Numbered from the stretch's first letter, positions 1 to 6,245 are shown. The stretch: 6,322 nt of DNA from Myxococcales bacterium UBA5297 (GCA_002408385.1 DHSB01000200.1:1648-7969); one strand, 5' to 3'. Numbers and translations: made by a program. Notes: generated from the letters alone by a model not told the origin.

Positions 1-192
1 GGCAGGGATAGTTCCGGACTACGGGGTCTAAGTCGGCGAATTCCCGGTGGATGCCGTGAGCTATGGCAGGGGTAGTCGGCGACTACGACGTCGAAGTGCG
101 CGGCTTCCCGTTCGCCGTCGAAAGCAACGGCAGGGGTAGTCGGCGACTGCGACCTCGAAGCCCCCTCATCCTACGGCGCGCCTTCGAGCTCG
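1..192. repeat. Diverged 64-bp tandem repeat, three units
   Basis: Units begin at 1, 65 and 129, each with GGCAGGG and exactly 64 bases apart. The first 32 bases of units 2 and 3 agree at 30 of 32 positions; units 1 and 2 agree at about 43 of 64 positions over the whole unit. The second half of unit 3 no longer matches. Unit 2 contains the near-perfect dyad GTAGTCGGCGACTAC (72-86); unit 3 has it with one change (136-150), and unit 1 keeps TAGT...ACTA. Since 64 is not a multiple of three, it is not a protein repeat. The array touches the window edge and probably continues to the left. Confidence 0.7.
154..188. other. Inverted repeat after the last gene
   Basis: CTCGAAG (154-160) and CTTCGAG (182-188) form perfect 7-bp arms around a 21-base GC-rich spacer that includes GGCGCGCC. 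It lies within the third 64-bp repeat unit, downstream of the operon. It could slow or end transcription but has no T-tract. Confidence 0.3.
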
Positions 193-207
193 AGACGCCC
201 CGGGCTT

Positions 208-222
208 GCTCAGCCGCTGAGC
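208..222. other. Small inverted repeat spanning the deacetylase stop codon
   Basis: GCTCAGC (208-214) and GCTGAGC (216-222) are perfect arms around one central base, and the deacetylase stop codon (212-210) lies within. In RNA a 5-bp stem with a five-base loop is feasible. No T-run follows, so termination here is uncertain. Confidence 0.3.
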
Positions 223-848
223 CGCAGAACCTCGAAGGCCTCCGCGTACGGCGAGCCGAGCGCACGGCCATGCGTGCGAGCGACCTCGCGGAAGACCGAC
301 GTGTCCTTGCCGCGAGCGCCAAACTGGCTCTCGTGCGCCGCGATGGCCTCCAGCTTGACCCCTATCGTCGAGGTGATGTCGACCCACAGGTTCGGCCGCC
401 AGGCCTGGCAGGGGTTGCGATAGGCCGTGTTGTTGAAGAGGAAGACGTCGCAGGGCCCGAGCCTCATCGAGCCGAGCACCGCGCGCGACAGCAGGAAGTG
501 GTCCCAGTGCGTCTCGTCGCGCGCGTGCGTGAAGAGCGCCGCGGGACGGTACTCGCACACCAAGGCGTCGAGCTGCGCGACCAGCTCGCTCGCCTTCAGG
601 TCCTCGAGCCGGCACGGCCGATCGTTGACGAGCAGCAGGGGCTCGGCCCGCAGCACCTCGGCCGCTGCCCTCGCCTCGGCGGCGCGCTTCTCCAGGTCCT
701 TGGGCGCGCTGACTGCGGTCAACAGCACCCTCGCCCCTGCCCGCGTCAGCCGAGCGATCGTCCCTCCGGCGCCGACCTCACCGTCGTCCGGATGGGCCCC
801 CAGCACGAGCACCGTCCTGCCCGAGTACCGCTCGATAAGCCCTTCCAT
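210..848 (-). CDS. PIG-L/LmbE-family zinc deacetylase
   Basis: Cytoplasmic deacetylase of 212 residues, close to the usual size of the family. The N-terminal strand-loop motif LGAHPDDGEVGAGGTI (16-31) carries H19, D21 and D22. By analogy with MshB and PIG-L, H19 and D22 should bind zinc and D21 should act as general base. The second motif is HWDH at 114-117, where most relatives have HPDH; H117 is the expected third zinc ligand and H114 the catalytic acid. The C-terminal GSPYAEAFEVLR (199-210) also matches the family. These enzymes remove acetyl groups from N-acetylglucosamine-containing small molecules and glycolipids. Next to a polysaccharide synthase and WbqC, the likely substrate is an N-acetylamino sugar nucleotide, lipid-linked sugar or modifying group; the sequence does not tell which. 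The ATG at 848 follows GAGGGACGGGG. It is the last gene of the run. Confidence 0.92.
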   Translation of the reverse strand: MEGLIERYSGRTVLVLGAHPDDGEVGAGGTIARLTRAGARVLLTAVSAPKDLEKRAAEARAAAEVLRAEPLLLVNDRPCRLEDLKASELVAQLDALVCEYRPAALFTHARDETHWDHFLLSRAVLGSMRLGPCDVFLFNNTAYRNPCQAWRPNLWVDITSTIGVKLEAIAAHESQFGARGKDTSVFREVARTHGRALGSPYAEAFEVLRLSG

Positions 849-877
849 CGCCCCGTCCCTCGCCAGCCCCTCAAACC

Positions 878-1708
878 TCAGACCGCCCCGGCACTCGCGC
901 GCCCCTCGGCCCGGCGCTCAGCCCGAAGCCCGGCCTCTGCCACGGCGCCTCGGAGCGGCTGCGCCCCGCCGCGCAGGAGGCTCGGGCTCGCCGGACCGCA
1001 GTTGAACAGCAGGTCGATCGCCGCGAGCCCGGCGACGAACCCCGCGGGCGCGCCGAGCTGCGGATAGACCGGGTGCTCGAACTGCTGCCAGACGACCTGC
1101 AGGCCCTCGCGCTCGAACAGCTCGAGATCGAGGTAGCGCCGCGAGCCCCCGTTGCCCGACAGGTAGCTCTGCGCGCCCACCGCCTTGCACATGCTGACGA
1201 TCATCTCGGACTTGGCGCCCTCGGGCCTGAGCGAGGAGCTGAGGACGACGGGGGTCTCGATCTCGAAGGCCTCCAGGTGCCAGCGCAGCAGCGCGAGATC
1301 GAGGTCGACGAGCCGCGTCCAGGGGCGGGTGAGGATCTCCTCGAGCCCCGGGGCGTAGCGGTCGAAGAAGGCGGCCTTGCCATAGGCGCACTCGAGCGTG
1401 CGGAACGCCTTCTGGCCCCAGGTCGTGCGGCCGTCCTTCTGGTTGTTGATGCGCTTCTCGGCGATGAGCTCGGCGCGCGAGACCTGGTGCACCGGAGCGA
1501 CGATCCACTGCGGCCCCGAGCGCGTCAGGACCCGGTTGCGGTTCTGGTAGTTCTGGCGCTCGTACTGGACGTGGTCGACCACGACGAAGACGTCCGCCGC
1601 CATCACCTTGTGCAGGTAGCCGAGCCACGGCAGGAGGTGCGGCTGGTGCGCGGCCATCACCCTGCCGAGCTTGAGCTCGTTGATCGCGTGAATCCGCTCG
1701 TTCGCCAC
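878..1708 (-). CDS. WbqC-family protein
   Basis: Cytoplasmic protein of 276 residues with the hallmarks of the WbqC family, found in O-antigen and exopolysaccharide clusters. Visible signatures are AAHQPHLLPWLGYLHKV (19-35), VVVDHVQYERQNYQNRNRV (42-60), SYLSGNGGSRRYLD (181-194), FEHPVYPQLG (210-219) and AAIDLLFNCGP (229-239). The precise biochemical role of this family is not something I can state; its neighbours usually suggest amino-sugar modification. The GTG at 1708 is favoured because a GGAG sequence (1717-1714) lies 5 nt upstream. The TTG at 1711 is too close to it, and the GTG/ATG pair at 1660/1657, nearer to the conserved first strand, lacks a clear ribosome site. If the later start is real the protein is 260 residues. 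The last 35 or so residues are Ala/Arg-rich and poorly conserved in appearance. It precedes the deacetylase by 29 bases, so the two are probably co-translated. Confidence 0.88.
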   Translation of the reverse strand: MANERIHAINELKLGRVMAAHQPHLLPWLGYLHKVMAADVFVVVDHVQYERQNYQNRNRVLTRSGPQWIVAPVHQVSRAELIAEKRINNQKDGRTTWGQKAFRTLECAYGKAAFFDRYAPGLEEILTRPWTRLVDLDLALLRWHLEAFEIETPVVLSSSLRPEGAKSEMIVSMCKAVGAQSYLSGNGGSRRYLDLELFEREGLQVVWQQFEHPVYPQLGAPAGFVAGLAAIDLLFNCGPASPSLLRGGAQPLRGAVAEAGLRAERRAEGRASAGAV

Positions 1709-1728
1709 CAACTCTCCCCTCCCCGCTC

Positions 1729-1744
1729 GCCCGCCGCGGCGGGC
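1729..1744. other. 16-bp perfect palindrome between the jelly-roll and WbqC genes
   Basis: GCCCGCCGCGGCGGGC is fully self-complementary and sits in the 62-base gap between the two genes, just upstream of the WbqC ribosome site. As RNA it would form a 6-bp GC stem with a CGCG loop. No T-tract follows, so a processing, stability or attenuation element is more likely than a full intrinsic terminator. Confidence 0.4.
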
Positions 1745-1770
1745 CCCTTCCCGAACCCCTCGCGCGCCCT

Positions 1771-2421
1771 TCAGCGCGGCACCTTCAGCTCGATGTCGAA
1801 CCGGCCGTTGTCCGTGCGCAGCCCCACCGGTCCTTCCAGCTCGAGCGCCTCCGCGCCGAGCCGCCCGCTCCAGGCGAGCGCGCCGTCGACCTCGACGAGC
1901 AGGCTCTCTCCGTCGATGCGCGCCGAGAGCCGATGCTCCTCTCCCGGAACGAGCTCCGGCAACGCTCCGCGCCGCTCGGGCTTGAGGTTGCGATAGCCGC
2001 CGGCCCCGCACTCGGCCGAACTGTGCATCCCGGGATTGCGCTTGAGCGAGACGACGAGCTCCGGTCGAGGCGCGATGCGCCACATCACGTAGACGAGGTT
2101 GCAGCCGTCCTGCTCGCGCAGCTTCAGGCCGATCTGGCGCCGCAGCTCACCCGAGGCGAGCGGCGCGCTCTGGCGGGTCGGCCCGAAGTAGCGAAAGCGT
2201 AGCTGCGCCTCCTGCGGCCGGCTGTCGGCGAGCGCCGCGCGCAGCTTGGGCGCCTCGACCCGCAGCATCCCCTCGGGTCCGGGCACGAGCTCTCCGAGCG
2301 TGACCCGCAGGTCGCCGCGCGCGACCGACCTCAGCGATCCCTCGCCGGCGCGTGCCCGCGCGCCGAGCGCGAGTGCCAGCGCGGCTGTCGCAACGACGGC
2401 AAGGAGCATCCGGGCGATCAC
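1771..2421 (-). CDS. Secreted concanavalin-A-like jelly-roll protein, putative polysaccharide-active
   Basis: Predicted exported protein of 216 residues. The signal peptide covers about residues 1-25 (hydrophobic run LLAVVATAALALALG, cleavage near ARA/G). The rest is beta-rich with features of the concanavalin-A-like lectin/glucanase fold: LKLREQDGCNLVYVMWR (99-115), SLKRNPGMHSSAECGAGGY (125-143), HRLSARIDGESLLVEVDG (163-180) and the terminal strand GPVGLRTDNGRFDIEL (197-212). The last segments resemble GH16-like, DUF1080-like and LamG-like domains. C107 and C138 could form a disulphide in the periplasm. I do not see a glycosidase catalytic signature, so it may be a lyase, a hydrolase or only a polymer-binding protein. 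The GTG start at 2421 overlaps the preceding stop as GTGA and follows AAAGGAGG at 4 nt; the ATG at 2409 is too far from that site. Its place among exopolysaccharide genes suggests it acts on the nascent polymer in the periplasm or outside the cell. Confidence 0.75.
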   Translation of the reverse strand: MIARMLLAVVATAALALALGARARAGEGSLRSVARGDLRVTLGELVPGPEGMLRVEAPKLRAALADSRPQEAQLRFRYFGPTRQSAPLASGELRRQIGLKLREQDGCNLVYVMWRIAPRPELVVSLKRNPGMHSSAECGAGGYRNLKPERRGALPELVPGEEHRLSARIDGESLLVEVDGALAWSGRLGAEALELEGPVGLRTDNGRFDIELKVPR

Positions 2422-3494
2422 AGCGCCTCCTTTGCCTCGCCCAGGAAACGGGCGATGGCCGCGGTGTGCGCCTCCAGCCAGACGTGCTCGGCCTTGACCT
2501 TCACCAGCTCGAGCCAGAGGAACTCGCGGAAGGCGCGCGCCTTCTCCGACGAGAGCCCGTCGAGCTCGCGCAGCCGGGCCTCGAGGTCGGCGAGCAGCAT
2601 CCGCGTCTGCCCCAACCGCGCCCGCTCGGCCGCGTGCACCGCGCGCAGCTCGGCGAGTCGAGTCTCGACGTCCGCGTCCTCGCCCCGGGCCCAGAGCCGC
2701 CTGCCCTGCTCGGCCCGCGCGTTCGCCTCGGGCTGCAGCAGGCCTCCCAGGTTGTAGGAGAGGTTGAGCGTCGCGAAGAAGGGCGCGCCACTCTCGAGCC
2801 CGAAGACCCGGTCGTAGCCCGCGCGCACGTGGAACCCCCAAGCCGACGACTCGCGCAGATTGGCCGCGAGCCGCTGCGACTCGAGGTCGGCGCCGCGGCG
2901 CGCCTCGAGCAGGGGCGTCAGGTCGGCCGCCTCCGCGGGCTCGGCCGCCGCCAGCGCGGCCTGCTCGCGGGCGGTCTGCGCGAAGAGCGCCCTCAGCCCA
3001 TCGACCCTCAGCTCGGTCGCGTTCAATTCATCGAGCGTGGCGCTGCGCGCCTCGGTCAGCTCCACCCGGAGCCGCGAGAGCATCGCCTCGGCCTTCGGCA
3101 GCGCCTCGGCGAGCACCTCGGCCCGGGCCGCGAGCGCCTCGGCGAGCCCTATCTGCTCCTGGCCGCCGACCAGCGCCTCGAGCCTCTGCGAAGCGCGAAA
3201 CCCCCGGCACTCGGCCGCGGCCCGGCGCCGCAGGGTCATGCCCTGGTAGAGCCGCACGAAGTCGTACTGCAGGCCGAGCATCAGGCGCGGCTTGACGCCC
3301 AGCGCATCGGACGGATCGCCGAGGGGCGAGTTGACCAGCCCGCCGGTGGCGAAGAGGCTCGGGGCCATCATCAGACTGCTCTCTGCGTCCGCGACCCCTT
3401 CGAGCCAGCGGCAGTATCCGTCCGCCGCCTCCTCGCTCGCCGGGGCGGCGCCCAGCGCGAGAACCGAAACCAGAAGCCAGGCCGCAGCGCTCAT
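2418..3494 (-). CDS. TolC-like outer-membrane factor, short form
   Basis: Predicted exported protein of 358 residues. The signal peptide is MSAAAWLLVSVLALGAAPA, with cleavage expected after residue 19 (APA/S). The mature part alternates beta-rich and helical blocks twice: strands at about 40-88 (ending LGLQYDFVRLYQG), helices at about 89-212, strands at about 216-250 (ending LNLSYNLGGL), helices at about 254-358. Two beta-plus-helix repeats are the plan of TolC/OprM proteins, which trimerise into an outer-membrane barrel and periplasmic tunnel. TolC proteins are usually well over 400 residues, so this one is compact. The ATG at 3494 was chosen because it begins the signal peptide and follows a purine-rich tract (GAGGAGGGGAGGGG); an extension to 3608 would run into the adaptor gene and lacks export features. 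It lies 43 bases after the adaptor gene, its likely partner. The call rests on architecture and context; overall sequence identity to known TolC proteins was not measured. Confidence 0.78.
   Translation of the reverse strand: MSAAAWLLVSVLALGAAPASEEAADGYCRWLEGVADAESSLMMAPSLFATGGLVNSPLGDPSDALGVKPRLMLGLQYDFVRLYQGMTLRRRAAAECRGFRASQRLEALVGGQEQIGLAEALAARAEVLAEALPKAEAMLSRLRVELTEARSATLDELNATELRVDGLRALFAQTAREQAALAAAEPAEAADLTPLLEARRGADLESQRLAANLRESSAWGFHVRAGYDRVFGLESGAPFFATLNLSYNLGGLLQPEANARAEQGRRLWARGEDADVETRLAELRAVHAAERARLGQTRMLLADLEARLRELDGLSSEKARAFREFLWLELVKVKAEHVWLEAHTAAIARFLGEAKEAL
2426..2433 (-). promoter_or_regulatory. Strong ribosome-binding site deciding a GTG start
   Basis: AAAGGAGG, nearly the full anti-Shine-Dalgarno complement, ends 4 nt before the GTG at 2421 and 16 nt before the ATG at 2409. 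It lies inside the last codons of the TolC-like gene and supports the GTG start of the jelly-roll gene, which overlaps that gene's stop codon. Confidence 0.7.
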
Positions 3495-3537
3495 CTCGTC
3501 TCCCCTCCCCTCCTCAGCCCGCCTTCGCTCCCCGGCC

Positions 3538-4644
3538 CTAGAAGAAGAGCGGGGGCCTGCCGACGTAGAGGACCGTCTCCTCGGCAAAGCGCAGCTCGTC
3601 CAACGCAAGCTCGGCCATCACTCCGCGCAAGTCGCGGCTGCGCACCGGGTGGGGCGCGGTGGTCTCGCCCTCGAGCACCCGCGAGACGCTGCCGGCCGGC
3701 GAGCACCAGAGCAGCCCGAGGGCGCAGCGATAGAGCGGCATGCCTTCGGCCACGTTCGCCAGGTTCTCGTAGGGCACGAACCCGAGGGCAAGCCCGCGCT
3801 CGGCGGCCTTGGCGTAGGGCGAGGCCTTGAGCGCGGCGAGGATCTCCTCCTGGCGCGCGAGGTTGACCTCGAAGACCTCGAGCGCGGCCTCGGCCACCGA
3901 ACGCTCGGCCTGCAGCCCCTCGAGCTCGAGCGCGCCGCGGGCGAGCTCGCGCTCGATCATCAGCGCGTCCCACCCGACGTTGCCCGCGGCCCGCCCGCTG
4001 CCCTCCCCCAACGCCTCGCGCTCGGCGATCTCGCGCCGCAGGACCCGGATTCGCGTCTCGAGGGCCGCGTCGCGCTCGCTGAGCGAGAGGTTGCCCAGCT
4101 CGAGCTGCGAGAGGTGGTAGTCGGCCCGGATGCGCCCCTCGCGGTCGAGCAGCTTGGCGTCGAACAGCTCGCGGGTCTCGGCGCGGGTCACGGTCGCGAA
4201 GTCGCCGCTCGAGCGCAGCAGCTCCTCCCGCGCGGCGCCCAGCTCGCGGCGCAGGCTCGAGAGCTGCGCGAGCTCGACGCGCCGGGCCAGCACGTCGGCC
4301 TGCAGGGCCGCGCCGAAGCGCCGCTGGAGCACCTCGAGCACCTCGGTCGAGCGCCCGGTGAGCGTCAGGCGCGAGAGCAGCTCGCGCCGCTCGGCGACCA
4401 GCCTGTCGCGCGTCGCCTCCTGGGCGGCGAGCTGGGTGCGCGCGGCGAGCACGCGCGGATCGTTCGGCTGGACGATGACCGGGGCGACCCAGGAGCGCGC
4501 GAGGAGGAAGAAGCCCTGGACGCTCAGGTAGGAGCCGATGGCGAGCAGAATCAGCGTCAGGATGACGAAGCCGAGTCCCTTGTAGGCCGAGACGACCGCC
4601 TTGTTGGCGGCCATCACCAACGCCTTGGAGTCCGTGATCCTCAC
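3538..4644 (-). CDS. HlyD-like periplasmic adaptor (membrane fusion protein)
   Basis: Protein of 368 residues with the layout of a membrane fusion protein. It has a short cytoplasmic N-terminus, one transmembrane helix (about 23-48), long Leu/Arg/Glu/Ala-rich helical stretches typical of a coiled-coil hairpin (about 62-145 and 180-275), and a compact C-terminal beta-rich part (about 283-368) containing FVPYENLANV and ending GRPPLFF. Such proteins bridge an inner-membrane transporter and an outer-membrane channel. In alginate systems Alg44 has a related periplasmic part and lies beside the synthase Alg8. No PilZ domain is present: only about 22 residues precede the membrane helix, so c-di-GMP binding by this protein is not expected. 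The GTG start at 4644 overlaps the synthase stop codon as GTGA, indicating translational coupling. An internal ATG at residue 11 (position 4614) is an alternative start. The architecture is clear, while its role in polymer export is inferred from its neighbours. Confidence 0.85.
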   Translation of the reverse strand: MRITDSKALVMAANKAVVSAYKGLGFVILTLILLAIGSYLSVQGFFLLARSWVAPVIVQPNDPRVLAARTQLAAQEATRDRLVAERRELLSRLTLTGRSTEVLEVLQRRFGAALQADVLARRVELAQLSSLRRELGAAREELLRSSGDFATVTRAETRELFDAKLLDREGRIRADYHLSQLELGNLSLSERDAALETRIRVLRREIAEREALGEGSGRAAGNVGWDALMIERELARGALELEGLQAERSVAEAALEVFEVNLARQEEILAALKASPYAKAAERGLALGFVPYENLANVAEGMPLYRCALGLLWCSPAGSVSRVLEGETTAPHPVRSRDLRGVMAELALDELRFAEETVLYVGRPPLFF

Positions 4645-5957
4645 CGTGTCCCCCCACTCTCTTGCGCGGCGCGCATCGGCTCGACCGCCACCTCGCTGCC
4701 CGCGCGCGCCCCGACCAAAGCCTGCCCGCCCGGCACGGCCGGCGCGCTCCCTGAACCGGATGCCTCTCTTGCTACCGGGGCTGCGGCGCTGCCGGCGCGC
4801 GTCTCCCAGCTCCCCGAGTCGAGGGTGAAGAGCGCCAGCGGCGTGAAGACGAAGTAGGAGACCGGCAACAGCAGCGCCATCGAGACGAAGGCCAGCGGGC
4901 CGACCCGCTGCGAGGCGGGCATGTGGCGCGCGGCGAACAGGTAGAGCCCGGCGAGCAGGCCGAGCAGGCCCACGTGCAGGGCGATGAGCTCGGTGAAGTT
5001 GCCGTTGGCGATCTTCTCGATGATGAGCAGCGGGTAGACGAGCATCAGCGCGAAGAGCGACAGGTAGTTGACCGCCACCGGCGCCGGCAACTTCCAGACG
5101 TGCTTGACCCCGCCGAACCAGTCGATGAAGTTCGAGCGCCGCCAGCGGATCTGCTGCGAGAAGTAGCCTCCGAGCGAGCGGGGGGCGACCGTGTAGCAGC
5201 GCGCCGCGGTGGTGAAGACCGTCTGGTAGCCCGCCTTGACGATGGTGCGGGTCAGGAAGCGGTCCTCGCCGTACTTGATGGGCACCCCGAGCACGTTGCG
5301 GGTCTCGAGGACCGGCTGCAGCTCCTCGAGCACCTCACGCCGGTAGGCCGTCAAGCAGCCGGACAGGCAGAGCACGGTCTTGAAGGTGCGCTCGATGTTC
5401 TTGAGCCACTCCTGGGCGAAGTAGAACTTCACCGTCTGCATGCGGGTGAGCCAGTTGTCGTCGGGGTTGGAGACCATCACCCGGCCGCCGACCGCGGCGA
5501 TGTCCGGGCGGGTAAAGCGCCTGAGCAGCTCCTTCAAGGCGTTGGGGTCGACGATCACGTCGGAGTCGACCGAGACGATGATCTGCGCGCCGGTCTCGCG
5601 GTGGCCGCGGTTGATAGCCCGGCGCTTGCCGAGGTTGACCGGGTTGCGCACCACCTTGACGTTCGGATGGCCCTCGGCGGCTCGCTGCGCCCAGGCGAGG
5701 CTGTCGTCGGTGGAGCAGTCGTCGACGACGATGATCTCGAGCTTGTCCTTCGGGTAATCGAGCGCGAGCAGGCTCTCGACGGTGCGGACGATGTGCTCGC
5801 CCTCGTTGTAGAGCGGCGTGATGGTCGCGACGGTGGGCTCGAACCCCTCGGCCGTCTCGTCGAAGCGGACCCCAGCGAGCCGCTTGAGCACCTGCCCCAG
5901 AACATAGCGGTTGGTAAAGACCACCAGCACGAGCAGGTACACCAGAAAGTCGTCCAA
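4641..5957 (-). CDS. Membrane GT2 polysaccharide synthase (hyaluronan/chitin-synthase-like)
   Basis: Predicted processive inner-membrane glycosyltransferase of 438 residues that would polymerise a nucleotide-sugar donor and pass the chain across the membrane. One hydrophobic segment (about residues 4-22) precedes a GT-A domain (about 40-290). Visible GT2 landmarks are VVDD at 77-80, a GKRRA basic patch at 110-114, the metal-binding DSD at 131-133, LSGC at 198-201, GED at 230-232 (D232 the likely general base) and QQIRW at 268-272, the QxxRW motif of processive enzymes. Three more hydrophobic segments follow (about 294-317, 322-343, 353-378), ending in LFTLDSGSWETR, which resembles the C-terminal SWGTR-type motif of HAS/NodC/Alg8 relatives. 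Residues 389-438 are an Ala/Gly/Pro/Glu-rich tail, probably disordered. The start is a TTG at 5957-5955 preceded by a GGGGGGAGA Shine-Dalgarno-like tract; no better in-frame ATG lies upstream. It is the first gene of the operon. The family assignment is firm; the polymer (hyaluronan-, chitin- or mannuronan-like) is unknown. Confidence 0.92.
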   Translation of the reverse strand: MDDFLVYLLVLVVFTNRYVLGQVLKRLAGVRFDETAEGFEPTVATITPLYNEGEHIVRTVESLLALDYPKDKLEIIVVDDCSTDDSLAWAQRAAEGHPNVKVVRNPVNLGKRRAINRGHRETGAQIIVSVDSDVIVDPNALKELLRRFTRPDIAAVGGRVMVSNPDDNWLTRMQTVKFYFAQEWLKNIERTFKTVLCLSGCLTAYRREVLEELQPVLETRNVLGVPIKYGEDRFLTRTIVKAGYQTVFTTAARCYTVAPRSLGGYFSQQIRWRRSNFIDWFGGVKHVWKLPAPVAVNYLSLFALMLVYPLLIIEKIANGNFTELIALHVGLLGLLAGLYLFAARHMPASQRVGPLAFVSMALLLPVSYFVFTPLALFTLDSGSWETRAGSAAAPVAREASGSGSAPAVPGGQALVGARAGSEVAVEPMRAAQESGGTR

Positions 5958-6183
5958 GCATCTCCCCCCGCCGCGACCGAGCGTGGCGGGCGCAAGTGCT
6001 CCTTTCCTTGCCCGCCGGCCAGCCGCCGAGGAGCAACCACAGAAGGTGCGTTCTTGCCGCCGTCTGCAGCGCCCTGTCGGCGTCCCGGTCTTTCAACCGC
6101 TGTCCGGCCAAACATGCGGTCGGCCGAAACGGATGCCAGCCTCTTCCACGAACTTCCCGCGAGAAAATTCCTCCTAATCACGC

Positions 6184-6206
6184 AAGCTTGGCCGTCCGGC
6201 AAGCAG
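6184..6206 (-). other. Imperfect hairpin upstream of the AT-rich island
   Basis: On the minus strand GCTTGCC pairs with GGCCAAGC around a GGAC loop with one bulged C. It lies just upstream of the AGGAGG sequence. The nearest T-rich stretch (AATTTT, 6169-6164) is too far away for a classic intrinsic terminator. It may be a leader structure or an operator dyad overlapping the possible -35 region. Confidence 0.25.
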
Positions 6207-6216
6207 GCAACCGAGT

Positions 6217-6245
6217 GCTTTGCGCCAGGGTCTTCCGGCGCCTGG
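6217..6245 (-). other. GNRA-capped hairpin followed by CGCAAAGC
   Basis: Read on the minus strand, CCAGG (6245-6241) pairs with CCTGG (6229-6225). An imperfect inner stem (two pairs around a C-A mismatch, plus one bulged C) is capped by GGAA (6236-6233), a GNRA tetraloop. CGCAAAGC (6224-6217) follows directly. That order recalls the P2 hairpin and following core of c-di-GMP-I (GEMM) riboswitches. The usual GGCAAAC element before the hairpin is absent and I cannot find the tetraloop receptor, so this is only a resemblance. A competing fold pairs GGCGCC (6254-6249) with GGCGCC (6242-6237). Confidence 0.2.

Noticed and set aside
1..192. CRISPR array of 32-base repeats and 32-base spacers
   Set aside because: The 64-base period fits numerically, but the putative spacer halves of units 1 and 2 are themselves similar, the repeats diverge strongly in unit 1, and no cas gene is in the window.
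1..209. Intrinsic terminator after the deacetylase gene
   Set aside because: Inverted repeats are present (154-188, 208-222), but no T-run follows either on the minus strand.
3495..3608. Earlier start (3608) for the TolC-like gene
   Set aside because: The extra 38 residues are Arg/Ser-rich, overlap the adaptor C-terminus and would bury the obvious signal peptide that starts at 3494.
63..4857. Long plus-strand open frames (63-1067, 1073-1996, 2352-3830, 3292-4857)
   Set aside because: They lie antisense to genes with clear family motifs, overlap one another, and have arginine-, proline- and glutamine-rich compositions typical of antisense frames in GC-rich DNA. None shows a recognisable domain.
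5335..6111. Alternative minus-strand frame starting TTG at 6111 with a hydrophobic stretch before the synthase
   Set aside because: It runs out of frame through the synthase gene and shows no domain; the hydrophobic stretch is short and there is no sign that a frameshift joins it to the synthase.
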